The position numbers were made by a program, and so were the translations under genes. From Membranipora membranacea (lineage: Eukaryota > Bryozoa > Gymnolaemata > Cheilostomatida > Membraniporidae): a stretch of DNA of 64,000 nucleotides. The notes beneath the pieces are model-generated. The model did no database searches and had not been told where the DNA came from. It saw only the letters and a program-made list of their open reading frames with translations. Positions 49,401 to 61,500 of the stretch are shown here, in pieces. The stretch spans positions 4,960,001 to 5,024,000 of the forward strand of contig OU612068.1 of the NCBI GenBank assembly GCA_914767715.1, read 5' to 3'. Every line of letters starts with the position of its first letter. The stretch's first letter is position 1.

Positions 49401-51029
49401 TACATTGCAGAATAGACTCTTTGACATAAATGTCTTTGTAATAAACAGATTTCAACAAAATCGCAATTACCTGCTCTCTTCACCTTTACGCATAACCAAT
49501 CAGATAAAAGCGACACTCCGAAAATAAAAACATATCACAACCCATGAACAGGTTGTCCAACCTGAGCGGTTGATTATGTGGACTGCCCACACACATGTTC
49601 TGTGGCTGCAATGGGAGCTTCCACCACTCTGATCGAAGCAACTGATGGCTGTTGAAAATGTCATATACAGAAATGTATCTACATTTGACTAGTGACACTA
49701 ATAAAACAAAGGCACTAAGCCAAGTTGTCATGTTTCGTAGTTGGGACCATTGATTTAATATACTAAGTTGGTACACACCACATAGGAGCAAGCGTCGCTG
49801 GGTTGCTGCATCCATAGATCATCATATGATGAGCTATCATACGCGAAGCTTTAGGGATATACTCAGCTGTAAAAAAATGAAAAAAAAGTTGAACGTGTTT
49901 ACTATTTAGACAAAAGAAATTGCCATAAGAAGACCTATGTATATGTGACATGTGACATGTCACATATACATAGATAAAAAGGAAGGTCTTATTAAGTATA
50001 TTACATGCCATATCCTTTTGCCCTTTATTGGTGTCACATTTCTTCAATCTCCGCTTTGAGTGGGGTTTTTAGCAAAAACTGTCACAATTATTTCCATCAT
50101 CTCTCCAGATGATATTGGACACAAAAATAAAACCAAACAAACTATACAGGTGTAGCAGTATCACACAGAGACCAGCCGCGTGACAAGGTGAATATGATGT
50201 ATCCTTATACGAACTTGAGTAACGGTCTCCATTTCGCTATCCAGTTACTTACTTACTACATATAATTTATAATTTCTTACTTATGTATTGGTGATAGGAG
50301 GAATTGAGCTGTATCGAGTGACACACAAGTTCATCAGGCTGAAAATAAATAAATACAAATATTACAACGAGATCAAGGCCTTCAAATGACCCTCACCAAT
50401 TTTTGTAATCTAGGATAAGATTTATGAGTAGATACATTTGAGATCAGATTAAAAATTGCTAAGGAATTTTCCTTTCCGGGGTGGGGGGGGGGGGGGGCTA
50501 GGCAAATGATATTTAATTAATAATTATAGGTCATAATTGATTTTACCACACAAAAAGTAGCATAACCTCACTCTAGAAAAAATGTGTATGATGGCATAAT
50601 GGTATTATATTATTATTCATTCCCGTCAGCTTTCCATGTGAAGAAAAGAGACAAGAACGTAACCCTTTGCCAATTTTACTCAAGAAGAAGAGCACCTGTC
50701 ATCACCAAACAAGTGTTAGCAGTTTTCATCAAATATAATATTGTTCAACTTTTTCCTGGCTGCTGAAAGATAAATATTGGTCGCGACTTCTGTCATGTTT
50801 GCGCAGTGGTGTGTTTGTCCTATGTCTGATAGAAGCGTCCCGATAGGAAAATTCTCTACTGAAAAATTCGAGATCCACTGATGTACCGATAAGATGTTGC
50901 CGTATATTCGTCAAGTCTTACCTTAGTCGAGACAGCACCCGGCATCAATAGGTCCACTTCTTTGACAACACATACGGAGCAGGTTATTAAAGTCGCAATT
51001 ATCAACAGCCAACCAAGCTTTAGCCCCAT
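46487..51029 (-). CDS. PHM: Peptidylglycine alpha-hydroxylating monooxygenase, PHM-only
   Basis: Copper- and ascorbate-dependent enzyme that hydroxylates glycine-extended neuropeptides, the first step of C-terminal amidation in the secretory pathway. Ten exons: 50922-51029, 50281-50338, 49777-49866, 49076-49249, 48642-48690, 48298-48362, 47793-47876, 47329-47512, 46831-46961, 46487-46578, giving 344 residues. MGLKLGWLLIIATLITCSVC is a clear signal peptide; an in-frame ATG 19 codons upstream is possible but would mask it. All copper ligands are visible: His68-His69 (IAHHMMIYGC), His137 (LQLHYKK), His205 and His207 (RTHAHNLG), Met278 (KDEMCNFYFMYY). The protein ends soon after FHWTDFYAEE with no lyase (PAL) domain or membrane anchor, the monofunctional layout seen in insects and some other invertebrates. 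Exons 4-10 lie in the tandem duplication. Confidence 0.94.
49935..49973. repeat. 39-bp inverted repeat in a PHM intron
   Basis: CTATGTATATGTGACATG, a 3-base loop, and its reverse complement. Outer bases (AAGACC...GGTCTT) are also partly mirrored, suggesting a small MITE. It lies between PHM exons 2 and 3, outside the duplication. Confidence 0.7.
50483..50497. repeat. G15 homopolymer
   Basis: A run of 15 G in a PHM intron. A comparable G run is at 52583-52597, and shorter ones lie in the 2-kb repeats. The exact length is probably unreliable in the assembly. Confidence 0.8.
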
Positions 51030-51475
51030 AATCCGCGTATATGATAAATCCAAGTCGACCGAAAAATAAGTTAACTGTATTCTCAAAACACCCGACCAGC
51101 TAGGCGACTGTACGATAAACTAAAAGTGACAACAAATTTTAGAGGAAGAGACTGACAGTTACTATTTTGGCTACATCATTAGAGTCATATATAAGCATAC
51201 CATATCCCAGTGACAATTATTATCAAATCAATCAACATGATAATCTCGAACTATAATACTCATCAGTTGTGAACAAGCAGGTGCCCTCATGTGAAACTTG
51301 AGTGGTCTGCTGTAGCTGATGACGTCTTGGGCGCCAAAACTTGTAAGCAATGTGTTTAGTTCTGATTACATGACTGCAGGTAAAATACTTGAAAAATTTA
51401 TACAATATAAAAACCATTCTGCGCATGCTCAGCTCTGGGCATGAGCTGCCCAGTCAGATCACGAGAGTCAGTATG

Positions 51476-51688
51476 TATAAAAACAAGGCACAAAAAGCTA
51501 ATCTTCTTCAATAACATAATTTTTGTTCTCACGCATCTGTTCAATCTAGAGTTGAAGCAAGTTGGTTGAAGTTGAGCAAGAGCATAGCTTCTTCAAGGCT
51601 CCTTGGCTTCTCTATTTACTTCCCATATCTCCATGCAGGCATTTATCTTTGAGGCTTAGAAGGCCAAGATAACAACAGCAAAGGGCAG
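51476..51688 (+). promoter_or_regulatory. TATA box and likely non-coding first exon of Gene C
   Basis: TATAAAAA at 51476-51483 is followed about 30 bp on by the presumed start, and a perfect GTAAGT donor occurs at 51689. No long open frame lies between. The next plausible acceptor leading to a start codon is at 55575, giving a 3.9-kb first intron. It faces the PHM start (51029) head-to-head at about 0.45 kb. This is inference from signals only. Confidence 0.45.
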
Positions 51689-51689
51689 G

Positions 51690-54600
51690 TAAGTAAACTA
51701 GTAATGGAAAGAAAGTTAAGAGTGTCAAGTTGTTGGTTGTGTGTGTTACGTGTAGTTATTTATGACCCACACTTTTCACTAGCTCAAAATTGTGAGAGCC
51801 CAAATAAATAAGACTGAATGAATATATGTTGCTTAGCATGCTGCATTAATCACTTTTTCTCACAGATTAAGCATCACAATGTCCACTGAATAATGAGAAT
51901 TACAAGATTGTTGCAATGAAGTGTCGTGTCACCTGTAACAAGTCAGACAGGTAGTTGCGATCCCTCCAGGTGTTTGGGTTAAAGTGCCACGGATAGCCTG
52001 TCCTCGTGATCAAATTTTCTCCTTGCAGCCTTTGTTTTTCAACTCTTCCTACTCGCCCCATCGTCTCACTAATATCTTGTTTTAGTCTGAATAATTAAAC
52101 TATGTGGCAAGCTCGTGCCATTATTTATTGGTTGGATTCGTGCGAAGGTTTGTTAGGCTGGACCCCTTCATCACTTCCCATCTCTACACCCATTTCTCTG
52201 CTCAATCAAGTAATCTCTCCACCAACAATGCCTCCCCACTCTGTCATATCGGTCAAAAAAGGACACTTGGTCGCGCCTTGGAGAGGTGGGAATTCATGCA
52301 ACTTATTCAAAGCAAGAGACAGTTTTGATGTTAAGATATTTCTTCTGCTCTCCCATGCCAAAACCCTAGTAGGTAGTTCTAAGTAGGATAGACAATGACT
52401 ATAGTGCTACACAGATGGATGGTGAAGCCTACATGTAAATTCATGAAGTTTGTGGAATATCTCAAGATTATTTTTCTAAGCTATCTTTATTGCTACCATG
52501 AAACTCGAAAGCTATTGTCACAACAGCCAATACTTTCATCGGACTGAAATAACGTTACGTTGTGACAAATCATGTGACCTGCGGGGGGGGGGGGGGGTCA
52601 AAACAAGCAAATTAACAAAATACAGAGGAGCTTTTTATACATGGCTGTATTTCAGGAAGTTATGGCATCCATCCTCAAAACTATACAATGTGTAATTTGT
52701 GAAAGTAGGAAGGTCGTTGACCAATTAGCCTAGAAGTTATGAGTGAAAACCATGCAGAGAAGCATGATGGTTCTACGATAGTATCTTTGTGTTCACACTA
52801 GATCTCTAGTTTTGATCTTGTCCGGGTGAGTGCCCAGTCAAAAAGTTAGAAATTGTAAATACACGCATCAGACAGTTTTGCGTTATTGATATGCAACGCT
52901 GTGCTAACATGAGTAAGAAATCTTTGTATTCCGCCCAGAATTATTATGCAAAATCCAGCCTCTTTGTTGAGATCTGTTTTGGTTTTATTAAGCCAACACC
53001 CTTGGCGATTCTTGTCTGTAGATGGCTATCATATGTCTCCATCAATTCTCCCAGAGGAAAAGGCCCAGAGGTCATAGGTGTCACCTCTTGACATGAGCGA
53101 TGATCCCTGAAACCATATCTATACCCATATAATTGCACAGTGTCCTGTGACAGATACTAATTAATGATCAGTTCTTGGCATTCCAGTTATCAATGTCCAT
53201 TGTCTGGCTCCATAAATGGTACTTTTACAGATTTATGTGGCTTCAACTCTAGTAGGCGTAAAACTATTATATTCCTGGTATCCAAAAAGTAATATAAGTC
53301 ATACTTGGTACCAGTAGTTATGTTGTGAAAAACTATAGATGTGAAAAAATCAGCGATAGAGATCAGAGATACATGCTGATTTGGTCAAGGAGTTCTTCAT
53401 ACCCTTGATGCAATGCTGACATTGGGCTAGTTTTAATCTTTTTCTTTGCTTGGGTGACACTGACAGTTGAAAAAAATTGATATATTGATAAGTTTCTTTT
53501 CAGGTATAACCATTACCTCAATGTTTTCTTTTGCTGTTAGGTTACATAATAAGCGCAGAGTTTTGTTTGTATGACTGTCTCCAATACCTACTTAAACCTG
53601 AGATTAAATTTCTTGATAGCATGAATAACTACTGCATTTCATAACTTAATATCCGACCCACACATATTTGTACGTGTTAACTTGAAGATTGCGTGCTAAG
53701 GTTTGAACTTCATATTCATATTTTCCATTCTAGGATTGTGCGTGTTATCCCTGGTTTTCTTGGCTATTGAAACTCAGTTGTTTTGATTGTGTTTACCTGG
53801 GGTTCTGTACAATTATCGCTGGATGTGATTTTTTGATTGACATATCATAGAGCTCCATTCTTCTCTGGCTCTGAGATGAGAGCAGTCTAATTACGGGTGT
53901 CTCTTGCAGGCACTATGTGATTTCCTCTATAATCAGGTCAGGATAATTCACCTGCAGTGATCTTTGCCTCCACCTCCCTATAATTATCTTATCATGGATT
54001 ATAGCATTTGCCTCACTCTAACCAGATCTTCATGTTGATACAGTTAGATAGCCATCGTGCCTTGAAAGGCTGTCACCATTCAGCCTGACATATCACCAGA
54101 GGTTTGTAGTGACAGTATTATTGCGTCACAGACCATTTTGTATCTTGAAAGCTAATCTAGACATGCGATGGGGCTCATCTGACGTACATGGCACAATGGA
54201 TTTTGAGTGTGTAATTTTGTAATTTCTCAGCTAATGTGCCAGTCCTGTGCTCTGACTCGAACTAATTTACAAAATTGATAACAATGTTATTGTTGTGTTA
54301 CATAACACATGGAAAGGTATGGAATGTGTAAACAGTTGCCTGTCATTTGTTGTGATACTCGGTAGTGTAAAAGGTGTGCCTTGTCTCTCAGCTGGACATT
54401 TGAGTTTACACCACAGTTGTCATTTTGGCTAGGAGGGCTGTCTGTCAGATCGGGGAAAAAAGTTGTACGAACTCATTTACATTGAACAGTCTTTGACACA
54501 CGTTTGCGTCAGGTTGGGTATGTACTTGCAGGCTGGCGTAGTTGGCTCATTATCGTCAACGCTAGCATGCTATGACTATATATGGTATTTTGTCATCATT

Positions 54601-55575
54601 TCATACTTGCTGAGTGGTTTTTGGAGAATTATGTGAACAATGAATGCTTGTGATGAAGACTCACAAGTTGCACTCATAAACACAATGAAATGTTTTGTTT
54701 CTTTCAACAGAACACTGTTATGTATTATCGATTATAGGGTTCTAGGGCCATTGTTTGTCCACTTAAATCTGTCATGAAAACAGTCAGTATTTTACTATAC
54801 ACTCTCACCGGCAAAACTATTTTTGGGCTGTCAGGGTAGGGACTGGTCATGCTACAGGTATCTCTGGGTGCATTTTTCTCTGGCAAATAATTCTACTCAG
54901 GTAGTTTTTTTCAACAAAGTTCATCAGATTTTTCTTCTGTTTTCAGACTAAGTTTATCTCTCAAAATCTTACTGGGAATGACTGATAACGGATATTAAAG
55001 TGGCCAGCAGATTTGCAGACAATCGACAGCTGTGTATGAGTGTACACTGACTTACCCACAGAAACAAAGCGATGGAGGTAAGTGTATGATATCAAATCTT
55101 TATTCAGCTGTGTGAATGAATAGCCATGATTTTGCTGTTGATGTAGGCAGACAGGATTAGTCATCCTTGAACAGTGGAAGATAAAAGCATGATTTTCATC
55201 TTTTTTATAGCATGCAAACATTGCCTTATTGTCATCTTAGCATACTAGATTAGATTTATGAATATAATTAGGCATATCAGTGTTTAATATCAGCAGTCTT
55301 ATAGCATGACCTGCCTGATATACCAAACTTCTGAGATAGTCCTATTGGCTGACAATGCATACTTCTATGATGGATAGGTTATCAGCTAATTTATGGCTAT
55401 TATGTGAGATGATAATCAGCTGGGCAAGTGAAAATAAGTAGGCAGAGAAGCCAATCAGACATCATCTCAGCAGTCAGAGTGAGATTGGCCGCCCGTAGGG
55501 AAAGGACATTCGTGTCACTGATTACATATTATCAAGTCTACCTAGCTTCTATCACCTCACTATACTAACTCGTAG
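51690..55575. other. Presumed first intron of Gene C
   Basis: 3.9 kb without a supported exon. Contains a G15 run (52583-52597). Open frames near 52102-52386 and 52891-53091 have no splice context or recognisable family. Confidence 0.45.
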
Positions 55576-55587
55576 GCAAGTCTTGCA

Positions 55588-58500
55588 ATGTCACTGACAG
55601 AAGAGGAAAGTTTGGATTCACCTCACTGTCTGGATGGAGAGGATCAATGTGTCAGCGATGAGTCAGCTAACGAGGATCAGGGCGCTGACTCAGATTCCGG
55701 CAGCAATGGAGTTAAATCTGACTGCAGCAGCGGCAGCGACTCTGCAGCTCCAGATGTGATTATTGATCATGCTACAGATTATTGCCAGGAGGTAGATTAT
55801 TGTGTGGTGGTGTTAGCCTTTATAGTGACCTCAAACACATCGTTAGCTAGCTTAGTTTTATTGTTATATGTTTATGTGGTTTTGTGAGGCTTTCTCATCT
55901 TTTGGCTTGCGGGCAGACTGTGGGCTGACTGTACTGGGTACCACCACAGTGGCTACCAACTAATCTTTCTGAAACATTTTGCACATTATTATCATCACTT
56001 ATTTCGGTGCTTTGGTATCTTGGTCATATCATCTCATATGTTTGCTATTTGTGATCAGAATTCTCTTCTTGCACAGTGTGAAGGGTAAGACATGATAGAT
56101 AGCATCGATGATCTTTGATAGCATGTTACCTAGCCATAACTTTTTAGAACTTGAAGATAGATGAAAGGGTTGTTGTTTGCTTGGGTTTTAAGTTTGCTGT
56201 GCTTACGACAAAATTCAGGTAGTAGATATGGTCTAACAAAATTACTGCCCTACTTTGGTATTTATAACTGTGGTGTACTGTTATGTATGAAATTTATTTT
56301 CCGGAATGGCTTTCTAACATTTTTATCTTGTTGAATGTTTTTATAGATGAAGATCGCTTTTTGCAGGAGACAAATGTCTTGGCGCTGTTGTGTTTATAAT
56401 AATCTGAAAATTATAGATATTTTATCTGTCTGGCTTTCCAAAGTTCATAAAATTGTTTACTTTTAAAAGAATCCTGCTTGTGATAGTAATAGACCTACTG
56501 CCAAACATAATATGGGGTTGTTGCCTCTGGAAAGTAAACTTTGTCTTTTGTTGAAGAATGTTGAGAACAAATAATTCCTCTAAAGCCTCCATGATAGCTG
56601 TCACATGGATGTATCAATAGATCCCTCAAATGCTATAACTTATAGTACATCCAAACAAGGAGCTACCTACATGCAGTAACACTCATCATCAATGTATGGA
56701 GGTGTAGTAACAGTTTGCCAGGACTGATGATGATAACTTCCAGTAATCTGCAAATCTACATAATATATTTTGTCCACTTCCCAGCACGGTACTATGGTGC
56801 CAACTCCTCCTCCTCGTACTCATATTCATGCCTTTGTCAGATTGTCATTGTGTGATGTGATGTATGACTGTAGGACTGTGAGAGCAGCCCAGATGAACTT
56901 ATGGAGATACCTGACCAGCTTCCTGACCAGCTTCCTGACCTCGCCAAGTTACCAGTAAGTCTCCACCGGATTCTTGCTGTTTCTCTATTTAGCCTACCAA
57001 GGTGGTAAGGTATTTTTGACGTGCTGACAGTGATTGCTATCTATCTATCTATCGATGGCAATCACTAGATCAAATTTGATCCAATTTGCCGCAGTCCGGT
57101 CATCCCAATTCTACTGATGAGCCGACTGCGACTCAAACGCTAAATACATGCAAGTTGGATCATGCTTGATTGAGACCTTCACTGTGTCATTTGATAGTTA
57201 TGTTGTCCCGTCAATTCAACAACTACTAAACTTTGTCATAAATCCAACTTAGGCTAATTACAGACAGTAATTAAATTATCATCTCTGCATGTGAATCCAT
57301 GATTGTGTAGTACTTTTGTCTGTTTTTATTCTGTAGCAAGCGACCATGCTGGGAGGTTTGCATGGTAAGGATAAAGTCTCGGTGATGAGACGAAGTGTTA
57401 AGATGAGGAAGAAACCAACAAGACAAGGACTGAGGGACAGTCTGTTCAAATCGCTCGAGGAATCAGGTTAGTAGGTTTATATGTTTCAACTTCTCACCCC
57501 TCACAATTTACTCCCATAATGCAATATTCTGGAATTCCAAGATGCTGACAAGATCAGTGAAAACGTAATGATTAACATGTTGGACATGATCACATCTAGA
57601 ACTATGGGTAAAATTTTCAACATTCATTTAATGAATTTCATCACAAACAAATAAGGAAACTCGCTAAGTAAAAACTAGGACATAAATTGCTTTGCTATTT
57701 GGTAATGAAAGTACAAATGGCAATGTTCTCTACATTGGGAGTAAAATTTGTTGACAATATTTCAATAATCTGTGAGTGCCATTTCACTAAGGACGCTATC
57801 TCTCCTGCGGGATACTTCACAATTTATTATCTGCCGAATAGACATTTCTCGAAGACTTGGTCAACAAAGTGTTCATTGATAAAGTACATCACTTTATCGA
57901 TATTACTTTATAAACGATATCCTGTTTCAGTATATTTAAAAATTATCACATAATTCTGTCCTGACCTCAACTCTATTATCAAGCTACAGATTTTTCGCAG
58001 ATATGTCATGTTTCACAAGCAGGCTGTTCAATATTCGCTGCATGTCATGGTCACGTCTGATTCCCACTTCTGAGCATATGTTGCCTTTTGTACAATTTTG
58101 TAAAAATATGTTGGCAACCTTAGTATAAATGCTGATTGCTTTTAATGATTTTTCAAGACCAGCTATTATCACATAGGGCCGTGTCTAGACCAATGCTACT
58201 GCCACCGAAATGGTCAAGTTAATACAAGTTGCTGGTATTTACTGTAGTACGATGTCGTGCAGGGCCTCTAATTAATGGTATGATTGGTCGGGGCTATGCC
58301 CTCTGGTGAAAGCATATAAACCTCATAGCTGTTAACGTCTGATATTTTGCAGATTTAGAGGCTTTGAGTGGTGAAAATCATGGGCATATCGATGAGGATG
58401 AGAATTCTGGGCGTATGCCTGTCGTCAAATCTACAACAAGACACAACGGGGTAGCTTTACCCGGTATCTCACCGCTAGCTGTGTCACCTCGACCTGTGAG

Positions 58501-61500
58501 TCTGTTTTCTTAGTATTGTAATTTTTGCCTGTTCACTTGTATATAAGGGTTACTGAAAAATTTATGTTCTTTTTCAAAAACATGAATTAGTAATGATTTT
58601 TTTTATAGTCTCCTCCATTTTCTAATCTGAGCTAAGGTGGGCTGTGAATCGAGACTTACTTTCGACTTGTATGTTGGAACCGTTTTGCTTATATAGGCTC
58701 CCAGAGATCAGAAACATATGGACCTGACTAATGACTTGGCTAATATGCTGAAGAAGAGACAGCCAAAATCCTCACAGAAAATGCCAGGTAAGCTTGCCCA
58801 AAATATAAAACCCATTGACTAGTTTTTCTGACAATCATGTGAAACCAGGGTGTTTGGGTCAAATTATGGGTTAGGAGGTGGCTCAGTTGGTTCGAGCGCA
58901 TTAAATACTGAAGGTCGTGGGTTCGAAACCGACTGCGGTCCATCGACCACTGGGGTTTGGTTGGCCCAGATATTTCATATATGGCGTGTGACAAGACATT
59001 GTATGTTATTAACAAGCTGAAATATACAGAGTTATCCTCTCATCTATAAAAAAAAGACAATGCCTCCTAATCCCCCTAAATCTTATCCGTCACGCATCTT
59101 GTATCAGTTATTTATCCATACATTTTATCAAAACACTTCTTTTCAGTTCCGTTGAATATGAAAATTTTATATTGTAATGGAGCTCTGTTGCATTATTTTA
59201 GTGAAAGGCTAATAAGTAAATCTGTAATATGTAATTTTTATTTTACAGACTCCGCACACAAGATGAACGGCTCACATTATGAAGAGACTAAGAATGACAG
59301 ACTTAAAGCCAGTGAAGAACAAATGCCCAACGATCAACAGGTTAGTGGTTGTAAAGTGATGAGATGCGCACATTATAATCAGAGTTGATTTCTATATGGG
59401 TGTGCTGCTACAAACATGTGGTTCACATTCACCTCATATTATGTGAACCAATTATCACGAAGCTCTTCAGATTTGTCTTTCAATACTCTAGTGTTCAGGT
59501 CATGAATGGCTTTGACAACCTCACTGAAAGCAAGACGACTGGACCTCATGGCGGATTTCTTATCCGTTCTAATAGGGCCTACCACCAATCTGATATACTG
59601 ATTGTACCTGGTTACGCGTATTGATTCTAACATATTCGGCTATATTTGCAGATGAAGCCAGTAATGCCAGATGTCGTTCCACAAATCAGTCCTCGAAAAA
59701 TACCAGACTTACCAATAATCAGTCATAAAGAAGATAAACCAGAGAGTATGCAGATCAGCCCTGATCAGAAACCTGAGAAGTCACCTCTACCCATGGTGTA
59801 TAAGAAACCAGAACTAAAGCCAGTTATACCTAACATAAAAGCAAGTACCTCGAGCTCAGACCCTCAACAGGATAGCTCATCAGCCGAGGCCAGTGAAACT
59901 GTAAATGCTCCGTGGAAACCAAAACTTAGGAAAGTTGAGCGGCCAGCTAAAGCAGCTAAGCCTGACCCACCACCTGCTCTGGCTCCTAAACCAAAACTCA
60001 AACCAGTGACTAATCGACTCTCTCAAGCTCAGCTTATTCCCGAGAGCTCATCAACTGAGACTATAACCAATAATAAACCATCATTACCTCACCTGGAGAG
60101 CATTGATAAGTCAAGTCTAGAAGAGAAGACTATATCACCTCCTAAACAAGAGAGTAATTCAGTGTCAGTGTCATCACTACCTCAGAAATCTATGGTGCCC
60201 CCGTCAGATCACTCCAATAACAAACCTGTCAGGCTAAAACCGATGCCCAGCAAAAAACCTTCACCTCCACAGGGTAAGATAATTCAAAGGCTAGCGCCAA
60301 AATTCAGAGAATATTTTTCAACCATGTGATCTGTCAAATAGATGACTCTGTGAAGAGTTCTCAACTCTCACGTCATCAGTCCAGCTAACAACTTAGTAGT
60401 CTCTGAGACACCTGTAATGTTGCTGTGCCTTGTCAACAGACAGGGTAAGGATTTTCTTATGTTTTTCCCTTACTCATAATCTCAAATAATTGCAGTATTT
60501 CATTTTCCATACCACAGAGAATGGTGAGGGTGGAGACAGCAAACCTCTAGTTACTCTCAGAGCTAAGCCAGCTACTGCCAGGAAACCAACTGTAGAATCC
60601 GGTAAACCAGACTGGATAAAACAAGCTGCTGAGAAGAGAAAACGTGCCTCTCTACTCATAGAACAAGGTAAGAGAAAACGTGCCTCTCTACTCATAGAAC
60701 AAGGTATGTTCTCCTGCTCCTGATGCCTTTTTATTGACTGGAATGAGATAACTGTAGATCAAGTTTGATCCAATTTGCCTGCATTTCAAATTACTCCAAT
60801 TTAACTTGGAACAGGGTGGTTCAAGGGAGTAAATCGAAATACAAGCGAATCGGATCAAACTCGATCTGATCGGTGAGTTTGGAACATGTCTCAAACTCCC
60901 TGATCTAATATATGCTGTATGTTGTTGTGGATGGATTATTGCTTGACTTGACATGTATGTGACTTACAACTTAATAGGCGTTGTTTTTGACAGGCTCTCT
61001 ACAAAGTAAAGGTATGATGCAATTAGATTTGCTCAGTTTCTTGTTGATGCTGTCTTACCAGCCATACAATGCCTCTCATTGTACTGTAATTAAAATGTGC
61101 AGCTCTAAGCATAGATAGCAACCCAAACTATAACTCCATGATGTAATGTCTAACACCATCTACCAGTAAAACAATTTCGGATTGATTTTAGTTGTTTCAT
61201 TAAAATGCGACAGACGCCTGTGTAATAGGTTGTTTTCTGCTCAATGTTGATTTCCACACCATGTCCTTAGGGTTCAAGATGTATGCTTCTGATGTCTCTA
61301 TTATGTGTCGGTTTGTAGTCCGAATGGATTTTTCACACCATGTCATTTTGTCACAAAATACTTCCGATCAAGATTAGAAAGATAGCTGATAGTCGTTGGC
61401 AGACATTACTATTTACACAATAAATCATAAAGTATGCGTTCTCACTAATTTACAGATGAATCATTGAAGTCTGTAGATGTAAAGTCTCCGGAGGCTGAAC

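Larger units (their letters stand above)
32259..49721. repeat. Direct tandem duplication, two 8.73-kb copies
   Basis: 32259-40989 and 40990-49721 are the same sequence in the same orientation. I can find three differences: one inserted G (copy 2, about 42481), a T-to-A change (36742 against about 45474) and a C-to-T change (38421 against about 47153). The outer flanks differ completely. At the internal junction the right end (...AAGCCAA) and left start (CAAAGGTG...) share CAA. Each copy holds all of DNAAF4 and the last seven PHM exons. Confidence 0.95.

Noticed and set aside
49250-49776. A missing small PHM exon between the HHM exon and the YAW exon
   Set aside because: Using the second of two overlapping donors (49777 as the last exon base) brings the phases into agreement and reads W-Y-V-C-G as in other PHM proteins.
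52102-52386. 94-codon plus-strand frame in the presumed Gene C intron
   Set aside because: Composition and lack of splice sites or homology suggest chance.
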